A stretch of 40,175 nucleotides of DNA from Flavobacterium psychraerolatum (GTDB taxonomy: Bacteria; Bacteroidota; Bacteroidia; Flavobacteriales; Flavobacteriaceae), in assembly GCF_025960985.1 (NCBI RefSeq), contig NZ_JAOQMX010000043.1, positions 1 to 40,175 of the forward strand, written 5' to 3'. The notes beneath the pieces were generated by a model. It worked only from the letters and a program-made list of their open reading frames with translations, was not told where the DNA came from and made no database searches. Positions 17,626 through 26,147 of the stretch are shown piece after piece. Positions within the stretch are counted from its first letter, which is position 1; the number at the start of each line of letters is the position of its first letter. Both the position numbers and the translations under genes were made by a program.

Positions 17626-17895
17626 ATGAGCAAAATAATGACAGTCGACGTCTTGTCGAGTATTAAAGGAGCACAGCCTTCCGAGAGTGTGAATAAATTG
17701 TTTGATGTAATCAAGAATGCAAATGCATCAAATAATAATGCTGCCAATAATGTCAATTATAATTGCGTGTCTGTAAGTGATTTAAGAGATGATGTGGTAA
17801 TCGAAAGCTCGGCGATTGAGAAAGAACTCATCATGGAAAATTTCCCAAACAAGAAAAATGGATTTTTAGTAGTTGCTAAAGTTATAGAAGGATAA
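17626..17895 (+). CDS. Asn-rich small ORF coupled to gatA
   Basis: The ORF has 89 residues, with nine Asn among residues 31-46, all AAT codons (17716-17763). Its stop overlaps the gatA start as TAATG. It does not resemble GatC: no GatC helical pattern is seen, and gatC is not in this window. After the Asn run the mRNA could form a nested hairpin, with ATGATG at 17789-17794 against CATCAT at 17829-17834 and AATCG against CGATT inside. Two readings are possible. It may be a small soluble protein with a low-complexity linker, or a leader ORF whose translation reports Asn-tRNA supply to gatA. I recognise no family. Confidence 0.75.
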   Translation: MSKIMTVDVLSSIKGAQPSESVNKLFDVIKNANASNNNAANNVNYNCVSVSDLRDDVVIESSAIEKELIMENFPNKKNGFLVVAKVIEG

Positions 17896-19295
17896 TGATG
17901 GAATCTCAAATAAAAAATATACACCAACAATTGGTGTCAAAAGAAATAACTTGTACTGCATTGGTGCAAGAAAGACTCGATTTGCTAAAGCAAAATACCT
18001 ACAATTCGGTAAATGCTTTGTTAGATACAATGGCGCTTGAATTGGCGGCAAAAGTAGATGCGAAAATTGCAAATGGAGAAACAATCGGCTTGTTGGAAGG
18101 TATTCCGTTTGGAATCAAAGATGTGTACATGGTGCAAGGAACCTACACAACAGCAAGTTCTGATTTGTTGAAAAATTATAAATCACCATATACAGCAACT
18201 GCCATTCAAAAATTATTAGATGCTGGTGCCATTCCGTTAGTAAAAGAAAACTGCGATAGTTTTGGTCACGGTTCTTCTAGCGAAAACACCATTTTTGGAG
18301 CGGTAAAAAATGCCATTAACCCAGAATTGGTTGCAGGTGGTTCAAGCGGAGGTTCTGCTGTAAATGTTGCTAAAGACTACACCGTTTTTTCTATAGGTGG
18401 AGACACAGGAGGTTCAATTCGTCAGCCTGCAGGTTACAATCATATTTATGGTTTGAAGCCAACTTACGGTCGTGTTTCTAGATTTGGTTTGATGGCGTAT
18501 GCGTCCTCTACAGATTGCGTCGGCCCATTGGCAAAATCAATCGAAGACATTCGTATTGTGATGAATGTCATGAGCGGAAAAGATCCAAAAGACCAGACTT
18601 CGATTGCATCAAACGAAATTTCAGAAGAAGCAATTTCTCATTCGACTGTAAAAACAATCGGTTATTTTAAAAATTTTATCGAAAGTGATGCTATCGATGC
18701 GCAAGTAAAAGCAGACTTTTTAGCAGCTATCGAAAAAATAAAAGCCAAAGGAATTGCTGTAAAAGAATTGGATTTCTTTAAGTCAGATATTTTAGTTTCG
18801 ACTTATTATACCTTGGCAATGGCCGAAACGGCTTCCAATTTATCACGTTTAGACGGGACAAACTACGGAAACCGAATCGAGTCTGAAAACTTAATTGAAA
18901 CTTACGCAGTAACGCGTTCTGAGAATTTTTCGGAAGAAACAAAACGCAGAATCGTAGGAGGGAACCAAGTATTGTCTCAAGGTTTCTCGGATGCGATTTA
19001 TTTGAAAGGACTGGCTTTAAGAGATCAAATTTCGGAAAACTTCCGTAAGGATTTTGAAGAAGTTGATATCATTTTATCACCAGTAACGCCAAGTACTCCT
19101 CCAAAAATCGGAGACAGTTTGAAAGATCCTTTGGCGATGTATTTGTCAGATGCTTACACAGTAGGTTTTAGTTTGGGACAATTACCAACAATGACGGCGC
19201 CACAAGGAACAAGTACAGGACTGCAAATTACGGCAGCAAAAAATAATGACGAATTAGTGATGCAATTTGCTAACTTCTTAAAAGATACACTATAA
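17895..19295 (+). CDS. gatA: Glutamyl/aspartyl-tRNA amidotransferase subunit A
   Basis: This is an amidase-family enzyme that releases ammonia from glutamine, so that Asp-tRNA(Asn) or Glu-tRNA(Gln) can be amidated. The Ser-cisSer-Lys triad is visible: K75 in GIPFGIKDVY, S150 in AGGSSGGSA, and S174 in GGDTGGSIRQPAG. Its 466 residues are near the usual 480. The start ATG at 17895 overlaps the upstream small ORF stop by one base; a second ATG is at 17898. The stop overlaps the start of the gatB-aspS gene (shared base 19295), so the subunits are probably made in step. Confidence 0.95.
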   Translation: MMESQIKNIHQQLVSKEITCTALVQERLDLLKQNTYNSVNALLDTMALELAAKVDAKIANGETIGLLEGIPFGIKDVYMVQGTYTTASSDLLKNYKSPYTATAIQKLLDAGAIPLVKENCDSFGHGSSSENTIFGAVKNAINPELVAGGSSGGSAVNVAKDYTVFSIGGDTGGSIRQPAGYNHIYGLKPTYGRVSRFGLMAYASSTDCVGPLAKSIEDIRIVMNVMSGKDPKDQTSIASNEISEEAISHSTVKTIGYFKNFIESDAIDAQVKADFLAAIEKIKAKGIAVKELDFFKSDILVSTYYTLAMAETASNLSRLDGTNYGNRIESENLIETYAVTRSENFSEETKRRIVGGNQVLSQGFSDAIYLKGLALRDQISENFRKDFEEVDIILSPVTPSTPPKIGDSLKDPLAMYLSDAYTVGFSLGQLPTMTAPQGTSTGLQITAAKNNDELVMQFANFLKDTL

Positions 19296-22200
19296 TGGAA
19301 TTGGAACAATTAAATGCGGCGATTATTGCCCACGATTTAGAATTGGTAATCGGAATTGAAACTCACGTTCGATTAAATACCAAAACCAAGTTGTTTTGTT
19401 CTTGTCCAAATCAAGAAATTGAAACACCTAATCAAAATATCTGTTCGGTTTGTACGGGACAAATGGGCGTTTTGCCTGCCCTAAATAAAGAAGCGATAAC
19501 CAAAGCGATTTATTTTGGAAAAGCGGTAGAATCGACCTTTAACAACGAAGTGATTTCTTGGGATAGAAAGCATTACGAATACCCAGACAACCCAAAGAAC
19601 ATTCAAATTACACAATATCATAATCCTGTAATTCCTGATGGTCACGTTTCTTGCTATAGAAATGATGGTTCTCAGTTTACAGTAAATTTGACTCAGGTTC
19701 ATATCGAAGAGGACGCTGCCAAATTGATGCACGAAAAGAAAATTTCGTTAGTCGATTTCAACAAAGCAGGTGTGCCATTAATCGAAATTGTTACAGAGCC
19801 TTGTCTTCGAAATATCGAAGATGCATCTACTTATGCGCAATACATTCAGCGTATCGTTCAAAATTTAGGAATCTCTGAAGCGAACCTTGAAAAAGGAGAA
19901 TTCAAATCGGATGTTTCGGTTTCGTTACGTAAAAAAGACAGCGCCGAATTAAACCCAAGAACGGAAATCAAAAACTTGAACTCGTTTAAGTTTATGGTCG
20001 AAGCTTTGAAGGAAGAAGTAGAGAAGCAATTCAATTATTTTATCGAAAATAAAGCGTTTAGACCCGATCAAACCACAGTTTTATGGGATGCCGATTTGAA
20101 GCAAACCAAAGTGATGCGTAAAAAGGAATTCGAAGCAGATTACCGTTTTATTTCGGAGCCAGATTTACCTTTTGTAAACATCAAAAAAGAAATTGAAGCT
20201 ATTTCTGTAGATACCGCTTCTTTGCCTTTCGCCGTAGAATCAATTTTGATAAAAGGTGGTGTATTGCCGCAAGATGCTAAGTTTTTTACCGCAGATGCTT
20301 TGCGTTCTAGAACCTTTGTAACCTTAAATAATTCGATAAATGATCCTTCGTTTGTGGCTAAAACTTTAGCTAACAATGTAAAAGCAGAGGATTATGTCAA
20401 AATTAATAACATAGCGCATTTAATTACCATTTTTGTATTATTCAAAGCCGAAAAAATTACGGCGGTTTTAGTTCAAAATGCGATTGCAGGCTATTTGAAA
20501 GATCATAATTTTGATTATAATAAGTATTTCGAAGAAAACACCATTTCTGAAGATAAAATCCAAGAAGTAATTACTAAAGTACTTGCTGAAAACGAAGCTG
20601 TAGCCAATGACATTAAAGCCGGAAACCAAGGAAAAGCGGGTATTTTGGTTGGTAAAGTATTAGGTGTGGTTGGTAAAGGTGCCGATGGAAAAGTAATTCG
20701 TCAAATTATTTTGGATCAATTGGGAGCTGCAGCCGTTTTAGAAAAGAAAGAAGCTGCTCAAAATGATTCGAAAGAAATAGAAGTAGAGAGCAAAGGACAT
20801 CAAGAAGAAACCCTTCCGGAAGTGCCAATTATAATAAAAGACAATTACAGAACACACAAAATCTCACAACTGTCTGAGGAAAATATCAATCAAGAAGTAG
20901 AATTGTCTGGTTGGGTAGCGTCTGTGCGTGACCACGGAGAATTGATGTTTATCGATTTGCGTGATTCTAGTTACGAGATTTTCCAGGTTCGTATTAGTAG
21001 AGAATCGTTCCCAAATATTGATGATTTGGTGAAATTAAAACCAGAATCTGTGATTTCTGTAAAAGGAATTGTCGTGGGTCGTAATGAAGATGATTTCAAT
21101 GCAGGATTGCGTACGGGTAAAATCGAAATGGAAACGTCTGCTTTAGAAATTTTGAATTTATCGAAAACCTTGCCTTTCGAAATAAAAAGAGCTGCCAAAA
21201 CAAATGAAGCAACTCGTTTTCAATATAAATTCTTAGACCATAGAAATGATGAGGTTCGTAGAGCTATTGTCAACCGTCATAAAGTGATTAAATTATTGCG
21301 TGATATCTTAGATGAAGAAGAGTTTTTAGAAATTGAAACTCCAATTCTAAGCGCCGGAACCGATGAAGGAGCTCGTGAATTTATCGTTCCAACACGCAAG
21401 CAAGCCGGTTTCTTTTATACGTTGCCACAAGCGCCACAGCAGTTCAAACAAATGTTGATGGTAAGTGGTTATGAGAAATATTTCCAAATTGCACGTTGTT
21501 TTAGAGATGAGGATTCTCGTGGAGATCGTCAACCAGAATTTACGCAATTGGATATCGAAATGGCATACGCAAGCATGCAACAAATTATCGATTTGAATAC
21601 CAAAATGTTCAATGACATCGTTACAAAAATATATGGTAAAAAATGGATTTTGCATCCGTTTGAAATGATTACCTATAAAGATGCTATGGATTTCTACGGT
21701 TGTGATAGACCTGATTTGCGTTACGGATTGAAAATGCAAGACATTACCGAAATCGTGAAAGAAACGACTTTCCAAGTATTCAGTAAACCAATTGATGAAG
21801 GTGGAATTGTAAAATGTATCAAAGTTTCGGCTCAAGAGCAAGGAAACAAACGTATGTCCAAAGGTCAGATTGAAACATTGACTGCCGTTGCACAACAACA
21901 CGGTTTAGGTGGTTTGGCTTATATCATTGTAAATGAAACTGAATTGCAATCACCAATTATTAAATTCTTAGGTGAAGAAATTGCAGCAGGAATCATCAAA
22001 GCGACTGATGCACAAGTAGGCGATATTGTATTCTTTTCTGCAGCAGATTATGCTACGGCAAACAAAGCTTTGGATGCCGTTCGTCAAGAAATGGGTAGAA
22101 TGTTGAATTTGATTAACCCGAAGGAATTGCGTCCGGCTTGGGTAGTTGATTTCCCTATGTTCGAAAAAACAGACGAAGGAAGATGGACGTTTACTCACAA

Positions 22201-22627
22201 TCCGTTCTCGATGCCAGCAATCTATGATTTGAAAAAACACATGGATGGTAACGAAGACGAAATTCGAACGATCATCGCACAACAATACGATATTATCTTA
22301 AACGGTTACGAAATAGGTGGAGGTTCTGTTCGTGCACACAAATCGGAAATTCTCGAAGCGACTTATAGAAATATGGGTTACAACAAAGAAGAGATGATGA
22401 AGAGCGTAGGAACAATGTACAAAGCCTTCCAATACGGCGCGCCACCACACGGAGGAATCGCTTGGGGAATCGACCGACTAATGATGATTTTGGAGAAAAA
22501 AGCATCGATTAGAGAAGTAATGGCTTTCCCAAAAACAGGATCTAGTGAAGATTTATTATTTGGAGCACCATCACTTTTATCAGATAGAAAAGTAGAGGAG
22601 ATGAATGTAAGGATATTGAGGAAATAA
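19295..22627 (+). CDS. gatB/aspS: Fused GatB amidotransferase subunit and aspartyl-tRNA synthetase
   Basis: The protein has 1110 residues. GatB spans about 1-480. It has ELVIGIETHVRLNT, the zinc-type cysteines CSCP and CSVC near 35-55, DFNKAGVPLIEIVTEP, and a complete C-terminal YqeY-like tail (GKAGILVGKVLG). A charged linker of about 30 residues follows, then a full bacterial-type AspRS from about 515. AspRS has an OB fold with VRDHGEL (H547) and class II motif 1 (ETPILSAGTDEGAREF). Motif 2 (YFQIARCFRDE) starts at 729, a GAD insertion follows, and motif 3 (GIAWGIDRL) is at about 1054. The frame is open with no Met near the junction, so separate AspRS seems unlikely. Similar fusions are annotated in flavobacteria (from memory). 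Confidence 0.95.
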   Translation: MELEQLNAAIIAHDLELVIGIETHVRLNTKTKLFCSCPNQEIETPNQNICSVCTGQMGVLPALNKEAITKAIYFGKAVESTFNNEVISWDRKHYEYPDNPKNIQITQYHNPVIPDGHVSCYRNDGSQFTVNLTQVHIEEDAAKLMHEKKISLVDFNKAGVPLIEIVTEPCLRNIEDASTYAQYIQRIVQNLGISEANLEKGEFKSDVSVSLRKKDSAELNPRTEIKNLNSFKFMVEALKEEVEKQFNYFIENKAFRPDQTTVLWDADLKQTKVMRKKEFEADYRFISEPDLPFVNIKKEIEAISVDTASLPFAVESILIKGGVLPQDAKFFTADALRSRTFVTLNNSINDPSFVAKTLANNVKAEDYVKINNIAHLITIFVLFKAEKITAVLVQNAIAGYLKDHNFDYNKYFEENTISEDKIQEVITKVLAENEAVANDIKAGNQGKAGILVGKVLGVVGKGADGKVIRQIILDQLGAAAVLEKKEAAQNDSKEIEVESKGHQEETLPEVPIIIKDNYRTHKISQLSEENINQEVELSGWVASVRDHGELMFIDLRDSSYEIFQVRISRESFPNIDDLVKLKPESVISVKGIVVGRNEDDFNAGLRTGKIEMETSALEILNLSKTLPFEIKRAAKTNEATRFQYKFLDHRNDEVRRAIVNRHKVIKLLRDILDEEEFLEIETPILSAGTDEGAREFIVPTRKQAGFFYTLPQAPQQFKQMLMVSGYEKYFQIARCFRDEDSRGDRQPEFTQLDIEMAYASMQQIIDLNTKMFNDIVTKIYGKKWILHPFEMITYKDAMDFYGCDRPDLRYGLKMQDITEIVKETTFQVFSKPIDEGGIVKCIKVSAQEQGNKRMSKGQIETLTAVAQQHGLGGLAYIIVNETELQSPIIKFLGEEIAAGIIKATDAQVGDIVFFSAADYATANKALDAVRQEMGRMLNLINPKELRPAWVVDFPMFEKTDEGRWTFTHNPFSMPAIYDLKKHMDGNEDEIRTIIAQQYDIILNGYEIGGGSVRAHKSEILEATYRNMGYNKEEMMKSVGTMYKAFQYGAPPHGGIAWGIDRLMMILEKKASIREVMAFPKTGSSEDLLFGAPSLLSDRKVEEMNVRILRK

Positions 22628-22653
22628 GGTTTTAAAATCTTCAAATAATTTAA

Positions 22654-22689
22654 AAAGCGGATTTGTATCGAAAGATAGGAATCCGCTTT
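22654..22689 (+). terminator. Hairpin after the gatB-aspS gene
   Basis: AAAGCGGATT (22654-22663) pairs with AATCCGCTTT (22680-22689) around a 16-base loop. The T tract is short, so termination may be partial. Confidence 0.5.
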
Positions 22690-23050
22690 CTAAATATAAT
22701 AAATAAAAACTCAATGGGAATAGGCACAGAATACAATTCTACGCTATCAGCTACAAAGGTACATGTCCAAGCGGTCGGAAAGAAATTATTGAATAAAAAA
22801 ACTCCATTAAAAAACGAAGTGAAAATCCGTAAATAAGTATGAAAAGTAGGCAACATATAAAAAGTCCTTTTGATGATTTGTAATCTTTTTTGATTACTTT
22901 TGAAAAACAATAAAGCGAAAAAAACTTTCGCTAATCTACCCAAATTTGGGTGTATATACGAAGGTTTGTTTCACACATATTCAAGTTGGCGGTAATTTTA
23001 AAACGAAGGGACGAATTAAAGAACCTAAATAAAATTTTTAAGACAAAAGA
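22690..23050. other. Intergenic stretch before the accessory zone
   Basis: No supported gene is present. A weak minus-strand frame (22650-22943) has no family signal and overlaps the terminator hairpin. GTTGGCGGTAAT at 22985-22996 is nearly the reverse complement of CTGCCAAC at 25113-25120, after the second gene downstream. This may mark the edges of an inserted block. Confidence 0.4.
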
Positions 23051-24286
23051 ATGTATTATCCATATGCTAAATATTCCGAAATAATTGAAAGATACCTTGA
23101 CAACTCTTTAATTGATTTAGAACCAATCAAAATTCCTGTTAAAAAAAAATTCAAATTTCCATATGAACCATATTGCATTAGTTTAATATTCTTTTCCTTA
23201 AGTTTGTTTCTTTTTTATTACTATTATAAAATCTTAATAATAACCATACTTGTTGTAATTGGAATATTATATTTATTTTTAGCGTTTACAGAAACCAAAG
23301 ATATTATTAAAAAATACTTAATCGAACGTAAAAGTTTTAATAAAATAGAACAAGAAATTATCAAAGAAAATAGTCGACGTAGAAGAGAGTTGGCATTTTT
23401 AAAATTTGAAAACAAAATTAAGGAATACAAACAAAATAAAATTAAAGTACATTCACAGCTCTACAATCAACCTTATTTCAAAATTATCAATACTAAAAAA
23501 GGTTATAGCGAGTCTTTTTTTCTTTACTTTTTACACCACTTCTTCGGTGAAGAAATTAAACCACACAGAATCATAAAATCTTACGAAAACTATTATGATT
23601 ATACTCCTGATTTTGTGTTTCAAAATAATAACATTTGTATAGATATTGAAATAGATGAACCTTATTCATTAAGCGAAAAAAAACCAATTCATTGTATGGA
23701 TGAATATAATGATGGTTACAGAGATGACTTCTTCACCAGAAATAATTGGTGTGTAATTAGGTTTTCAGAAGAACAAATTATACTCTATCCTCGTGAGTGT
23801 TGTAAATATGTAGCAGATATTATATACAAAATAACATTAGAATATAAATATCTTGACAAGCTTAAATTAGTTCCTAATTTAAAAATTCAAAAAAGATGGA
23901 CAACTCAAGAAGCTGAACTAATGATTAATGATAGATTTAGAGAAAATCTTTTTTTAAAGGCATATTCTAATGCTTCAATCCTTGAACTATATCCCAAAAA
24001 TTACTTTGATAACGTTAATGAATATATAGTAACCAAGATTGGAGATTGGCTAACAGATTATCATCTTTTTTACAATAATTGTTACTATGGTCCAAAAAAT
24101 ATTATTTGTGAAAAGAAATTTTATCCAAATTTGAATATTGGTGATAGCTTTAAAATAAATTTCAATGAATTTACTGTAGAAATATATAGAAAACTTATAA
24201 ACTCTGAGGATGAATATGAATTTCAATCAGAAATAATTAGAATAATCCCCCTTGCTGGCGCGAGCAGCAATAATTTCAAAGTCTAG
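23051..24286 (+). CDS. Membrane-anchored PD-(D/E)XK nuclease-like protein
   Basis: The protein has 411 residues. Two adjacent hydrophobic segments (about 41-58 and 60-80) anchor the chain, then a basic coiled region (90-130) follows. Residues 150-245 look like a restriction-endonuclease fold: E154 in a helix, PDF with D187, IDIEIDEPY with E200 and D202, then YRDDFFTRNNWCVIRFSEEQI. This order resembles DUF559/Vsr-type nucleases. The Lys of the classical ExK is D202 here, as in DUF559 proteins. The rest (260-411) is unknown. The last dozen codons and the stop come from an inserted MITE-like repeat, so the native C-terminus may be lost. Confidence 0.75.
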   Translation: MYYPYAKYSEIIERYLDNSLIDLEPIKIPVKKKFKFPYEPYCISLIFFSLSLFLFYYYYKILIITILVVIGILYLFLAFTETKDIIKKYLIERKSFNKIEQEIIKENSRRRRELAFLKFENKIKEYKQNKIKVHSQLYNQPYFKIINTKKGYSESFFLYFLHHFFGEEIKPHRIIKSYENYYDYTPDFVFQNNNICIDIEIDEPYSLSEKKPIHCMDEYNDGYRDDFFTRNNWCVIRFSEEQIILYPRECCKYVADIIYKITLEYKYLDKLKLVPNLKIQKRWTTQEAELMINDRFRENLFLKAYSNASILELYPKNYFDNVNEYIVTKIGDWLTDYHLFYNNCYYGPKNIICEKKFYPNLNIGDSFKINFNEFTVEIYRKLINSEDEYEFQSEIIRIIPLAGASSNNFKV

Positions 24287-24474
24287 CGCGAGTTTCTAAC
24301 TCGTGCCCGTAAAGATGAGCAAACAAAGCTACAGCCCTAAAAAAGTTGTAGTTTTTTGTTTTAGAAATAAATGATAATGACCAAACTGTTTTAGATATTG
24401 ATATGAATTGATTATGTTTGTGAGTACGAGTTAGAAACTCGCACTAGCCTTTGTAGAATTTCTGCTCGGACCAG
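24254..24474. mobile_element. MITE-like element with long imperfect terminal inverted repeats, copy 1
   Basis: The left arm holds CTAGCGCGAGTTTCTAACTCGT and the right arm its inverted counterpart ACGAGTTAGAAACTCGCACTAG. Similarity extends outward to GCGAGCAG/CTGCTCG, giving arms near 55 bases. There is no ORF inside. About 140 bases of the left half recur at 26148-26290. It overlaps the 3' end of the nuclease-like gene. Confidence 0.75.
24329..24357 (+). terminator. Terminator carried by MITE copy 1
   Basis: CTACAGC (24329-24335) pairs with GTTGTAG (24345-24351), with one G-T pair, followed by six T. It can end transcripts of the nuclease-like gene just upstream. Confidence 0.6.
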
Positions 24475-24536
24475 TAAAAAAAAATACTTTTAGTTTAAAA
24501 ATTAATTTTACATACAATAACCAAATATAATAATAG

Positions 24537-25106
24537 ATGTTTAAAGAAGCTATTAATGATTTAAGTGAATTGAAAAACGATGGCTATCTGTCATTTGAAA
24601 AGATTGAATTTTGGCTTTTAAAATATTCATCTCTATTTAATAAAAGTAAACAGAAATTATCTTGTTCACATTTAGAATTTAAAATTCCTTGTCTGTGTTG
24701 GAATAGACAAATAGATTGCTTATTTTTTGACATATATGTTGAATTAGAAAAATTATCGTACTTAAAAAAATGCGATTTCTATTTAGAAAAAGAACTAGAG
24801 TATTATCATAATATTAAACAAGATCAAATAAAAGTGCAAGAATGGATTTTTAAACATGAAAAAATTGGAATAGAGGAATTCATATGTTATGACAATTATA
24901 TGCTGCGAGATAAAATGGAAATAACTCTGAATAACGGAAAAGCCTTAAATAAATATATACCATTTACAATCAGGATGAAAATGGACAATTTCAAAAATAT
25001 CTCTCAGTTTAGTACAATTTTCAATAGGCTCTTTTTTACTGAAAAAATTAATCCCGACAGATATAAAAATTGGGTTAAGCAAAGCGGATTTAATGAAAAT
25101 TCATGA
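24537..25106 (+). CDS. Hypothetical protein of the accessory zone
   Basis: The protein has 189 residues, no signal peptide and no membrane segment. The first half has several cysteines (LSCSHLEFKIPCLCWNRQIDC) that could bind metal. The middle is a helical, Lys/Glu-rich part (LEKELEYYHNIKQDQIKVQEWIF). NNGKALNKYIPFTIRMKMDNF begins a probable beta part. I recognise no family. It follows the nuclease-like gene after the MITE and may be its former operon partner. A large foldback and a terminator follow its stop. Confidence 0.65.
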   Translation: MFKEAINDLSELKNDGYLSFEKIEFWLLKYSSLFNKSKQKLSCSHLEFKIPCLCWNRQIDCLFFDIYVELEKLSYLKKCDFYLEKELEYYHNIKQDQIKVQEWIFKHEKIGIEEFICYDNYMLRDKMEITLNNGKALNKYIPFTIRMKMDNFKNISQFSTIFNRLFFTEKINPDRYKNWVKQSGFNENS

Positions 25107-25110
25107 AAAC

Positions 25111-25171
25111 TGCTGCCAACAGCTTGGGTTTCGTTGCGTGCGCAGCACGAACATTGAAACCCGTGTTGAAC
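25111..25171 (+). repeat. Imperfect foldback (attC-like in shape)
   Basis: Three nested stems are separated by bulges: CAACA (25117-25121) with TGTTG (25164-25168), GGGTTTC with GAAACCC, and CGTGC with GCACG at the tip. The bulged-stem plan recalls integron attC sites or the imperfect repeats that follow cassette-like genes, but the core does not match RYYYAAC/GTTRRRY on both sides. Confidence 0.5.
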
Positions 25172-25232
25172 GGAACCGGAGTACCTGCCGTCAACGCTAT
25201 AGGGTTTTCGTAAAAGTTTTAGAGAGAATTTC

Positions 25233-25258
25233 AAGAGGCAGTTGCGCCTCTTTTTTTT
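25233..25258 (+). terminator. Strong intrinsic terminator
   Basis: AAGAGGC (25233-25239) pairs with GCCTCTT (25246-25252) and is followed by a run of T. It lies about 130 bases after the hypothetical gene, past the foldback. Confidence 0.8.
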
Positions 25259-25508
25259 GGGAGCAATTTGGGTTGATTTTTTTGTGTTTTCCACTCACGA
25301 AACTTTGAGATTAACTAGGTTTGATTCAAAACTTGTTTTTGCTTATTTGTAGTTGTTGACAGGAAATTCCTGTGATATGTTACGTTTTTGAACAAACAAC
25401 TTTTCCTTCTATTACTAAAATATTTTGCTATATTTGTTTGAATTAACAATAGAGGTTTTTTTATAGACTGACGTTGTTCGAAAGTTTAAAAAACCAACCG
25501 ATAAATAA
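25259..25508 (+). promoter_or_regulatory. Upstream region of the two-helix membrane protein gene
   Basis: TATATTTG at 25429-25436 matches the -7 box, with TTC 19 bases upstream as a partial -33. It leaves a leader of about 65 bases before the start at 25509. Nothing else is recognisable. Confidence 0.5.
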
Positions 25509-26111
25509 ATGGCAAAAATCAACTCTTTGAAAATTATCTGGAAAGATGATAATTTGAAACAAATAAAAGATGATAATCTAGCGAATCAAGATTTGGAAAT
25601 TTTTCAATTTGATAAAGATTTGAAAGATAAAATCATGTTCATAAAACCAAATGTTACTATAGAAGTTAAGCAGAAATTCTTTTATGGAATAACAGCAATT
25701 GGAGTTTGCCTACTTTTACTTTTCTTAATCGCTGAATTTAGTGAAGGAGGATCATTCTTAGTCAAGATTGGAGTTGTACTTTTAATAGGATCATTTGTTA
25801 TCGCATTAGGAGTGATCGCTATCCCTTTTACAACTGTCAAAAGAATAATATTTGATTTAGAATTCGGATCGATTCAAAAGCAAAATGCTATAAATGTTTC
25901 TTCCAGCTGTCTTGACTTATCAACTATTAAAAGAATTGTTTTTAATCACGACATTAAAAAAACTTACGTGACTTTCAGACAACACGTTGCTGATGAAATT
26001 TCAAAAGGTTCTCCAATCTTTGTTCTGGAAAACGATGAAGAAAAAAATCAATTTGAAGAATTCATAACTACAAATATTTCAGATAAAATTTCAGTGGTAC
26101 ATTTAAGATAA
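25509..26111 (+). CDS. Hypothetical two-helix membrane protein
   Basis: The protein has 200 residues. Two hydrophobic helices lie at about 57-76 and 84-106, with a short EFSEGGS loop. The N-terminal 55 residues and the C-terminal 90 residues are both soluble and, by topology, probably on the same side of the membrane. The C-terminal part (VKRIIFDLEFGSIQKQNAIN, then SCLDLSTIKRIVF and VTFRQHVADEISKGSPIFV) looks like a small PH-like beta domain. No catalytic motif is seen. It has its own promoter-like box and ends before MITE copy 2. Function unknown. Confidence 0.75.
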   Translation: MAKINSLKIIWKDDNLKQIKDDNLANQDLEIFQFDKDLKDKIMFIKPNVTIEVKQKFFYGITAIGVCLLLLFLIAEFSEGGSFLVKIGVVLLIGSFVIALGVIAIPFTTVKRIIFDLEFGSIQKQNAINVSSSCLDLSTIKRIVFNHDIKKTYVTFRQHVADEISKGSPIFVLENDEEKNQFEEFITTNISDKISVVHLR

Positions 26112-26147
26112 AAGCCCGACGTCCTAGATATGTAATAAATATTCCCG

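Noticed and set aside
21347..21901. Long minus-strand frame of 184 residues inside gatB-aspS
   Set aside because: It is antisense to the highly conserved AspRS motif 1 and 2 region and is explained by codon bias.
22650..22943. 97-residue minus-strand frame
   Set aside because: It overlaps the terminator hairpin of gatB-aspS and shows no conserved motif; hydrophobic content alone is expected from AT-rich sequence.
25004..25308. Frames on both strands across the foldback and terminator (25004-25294 minus, 25093-25308 plus)
   Set aside because: They are encoded by the palindromic structures themselves and overlap the end of the 189-residue gene.
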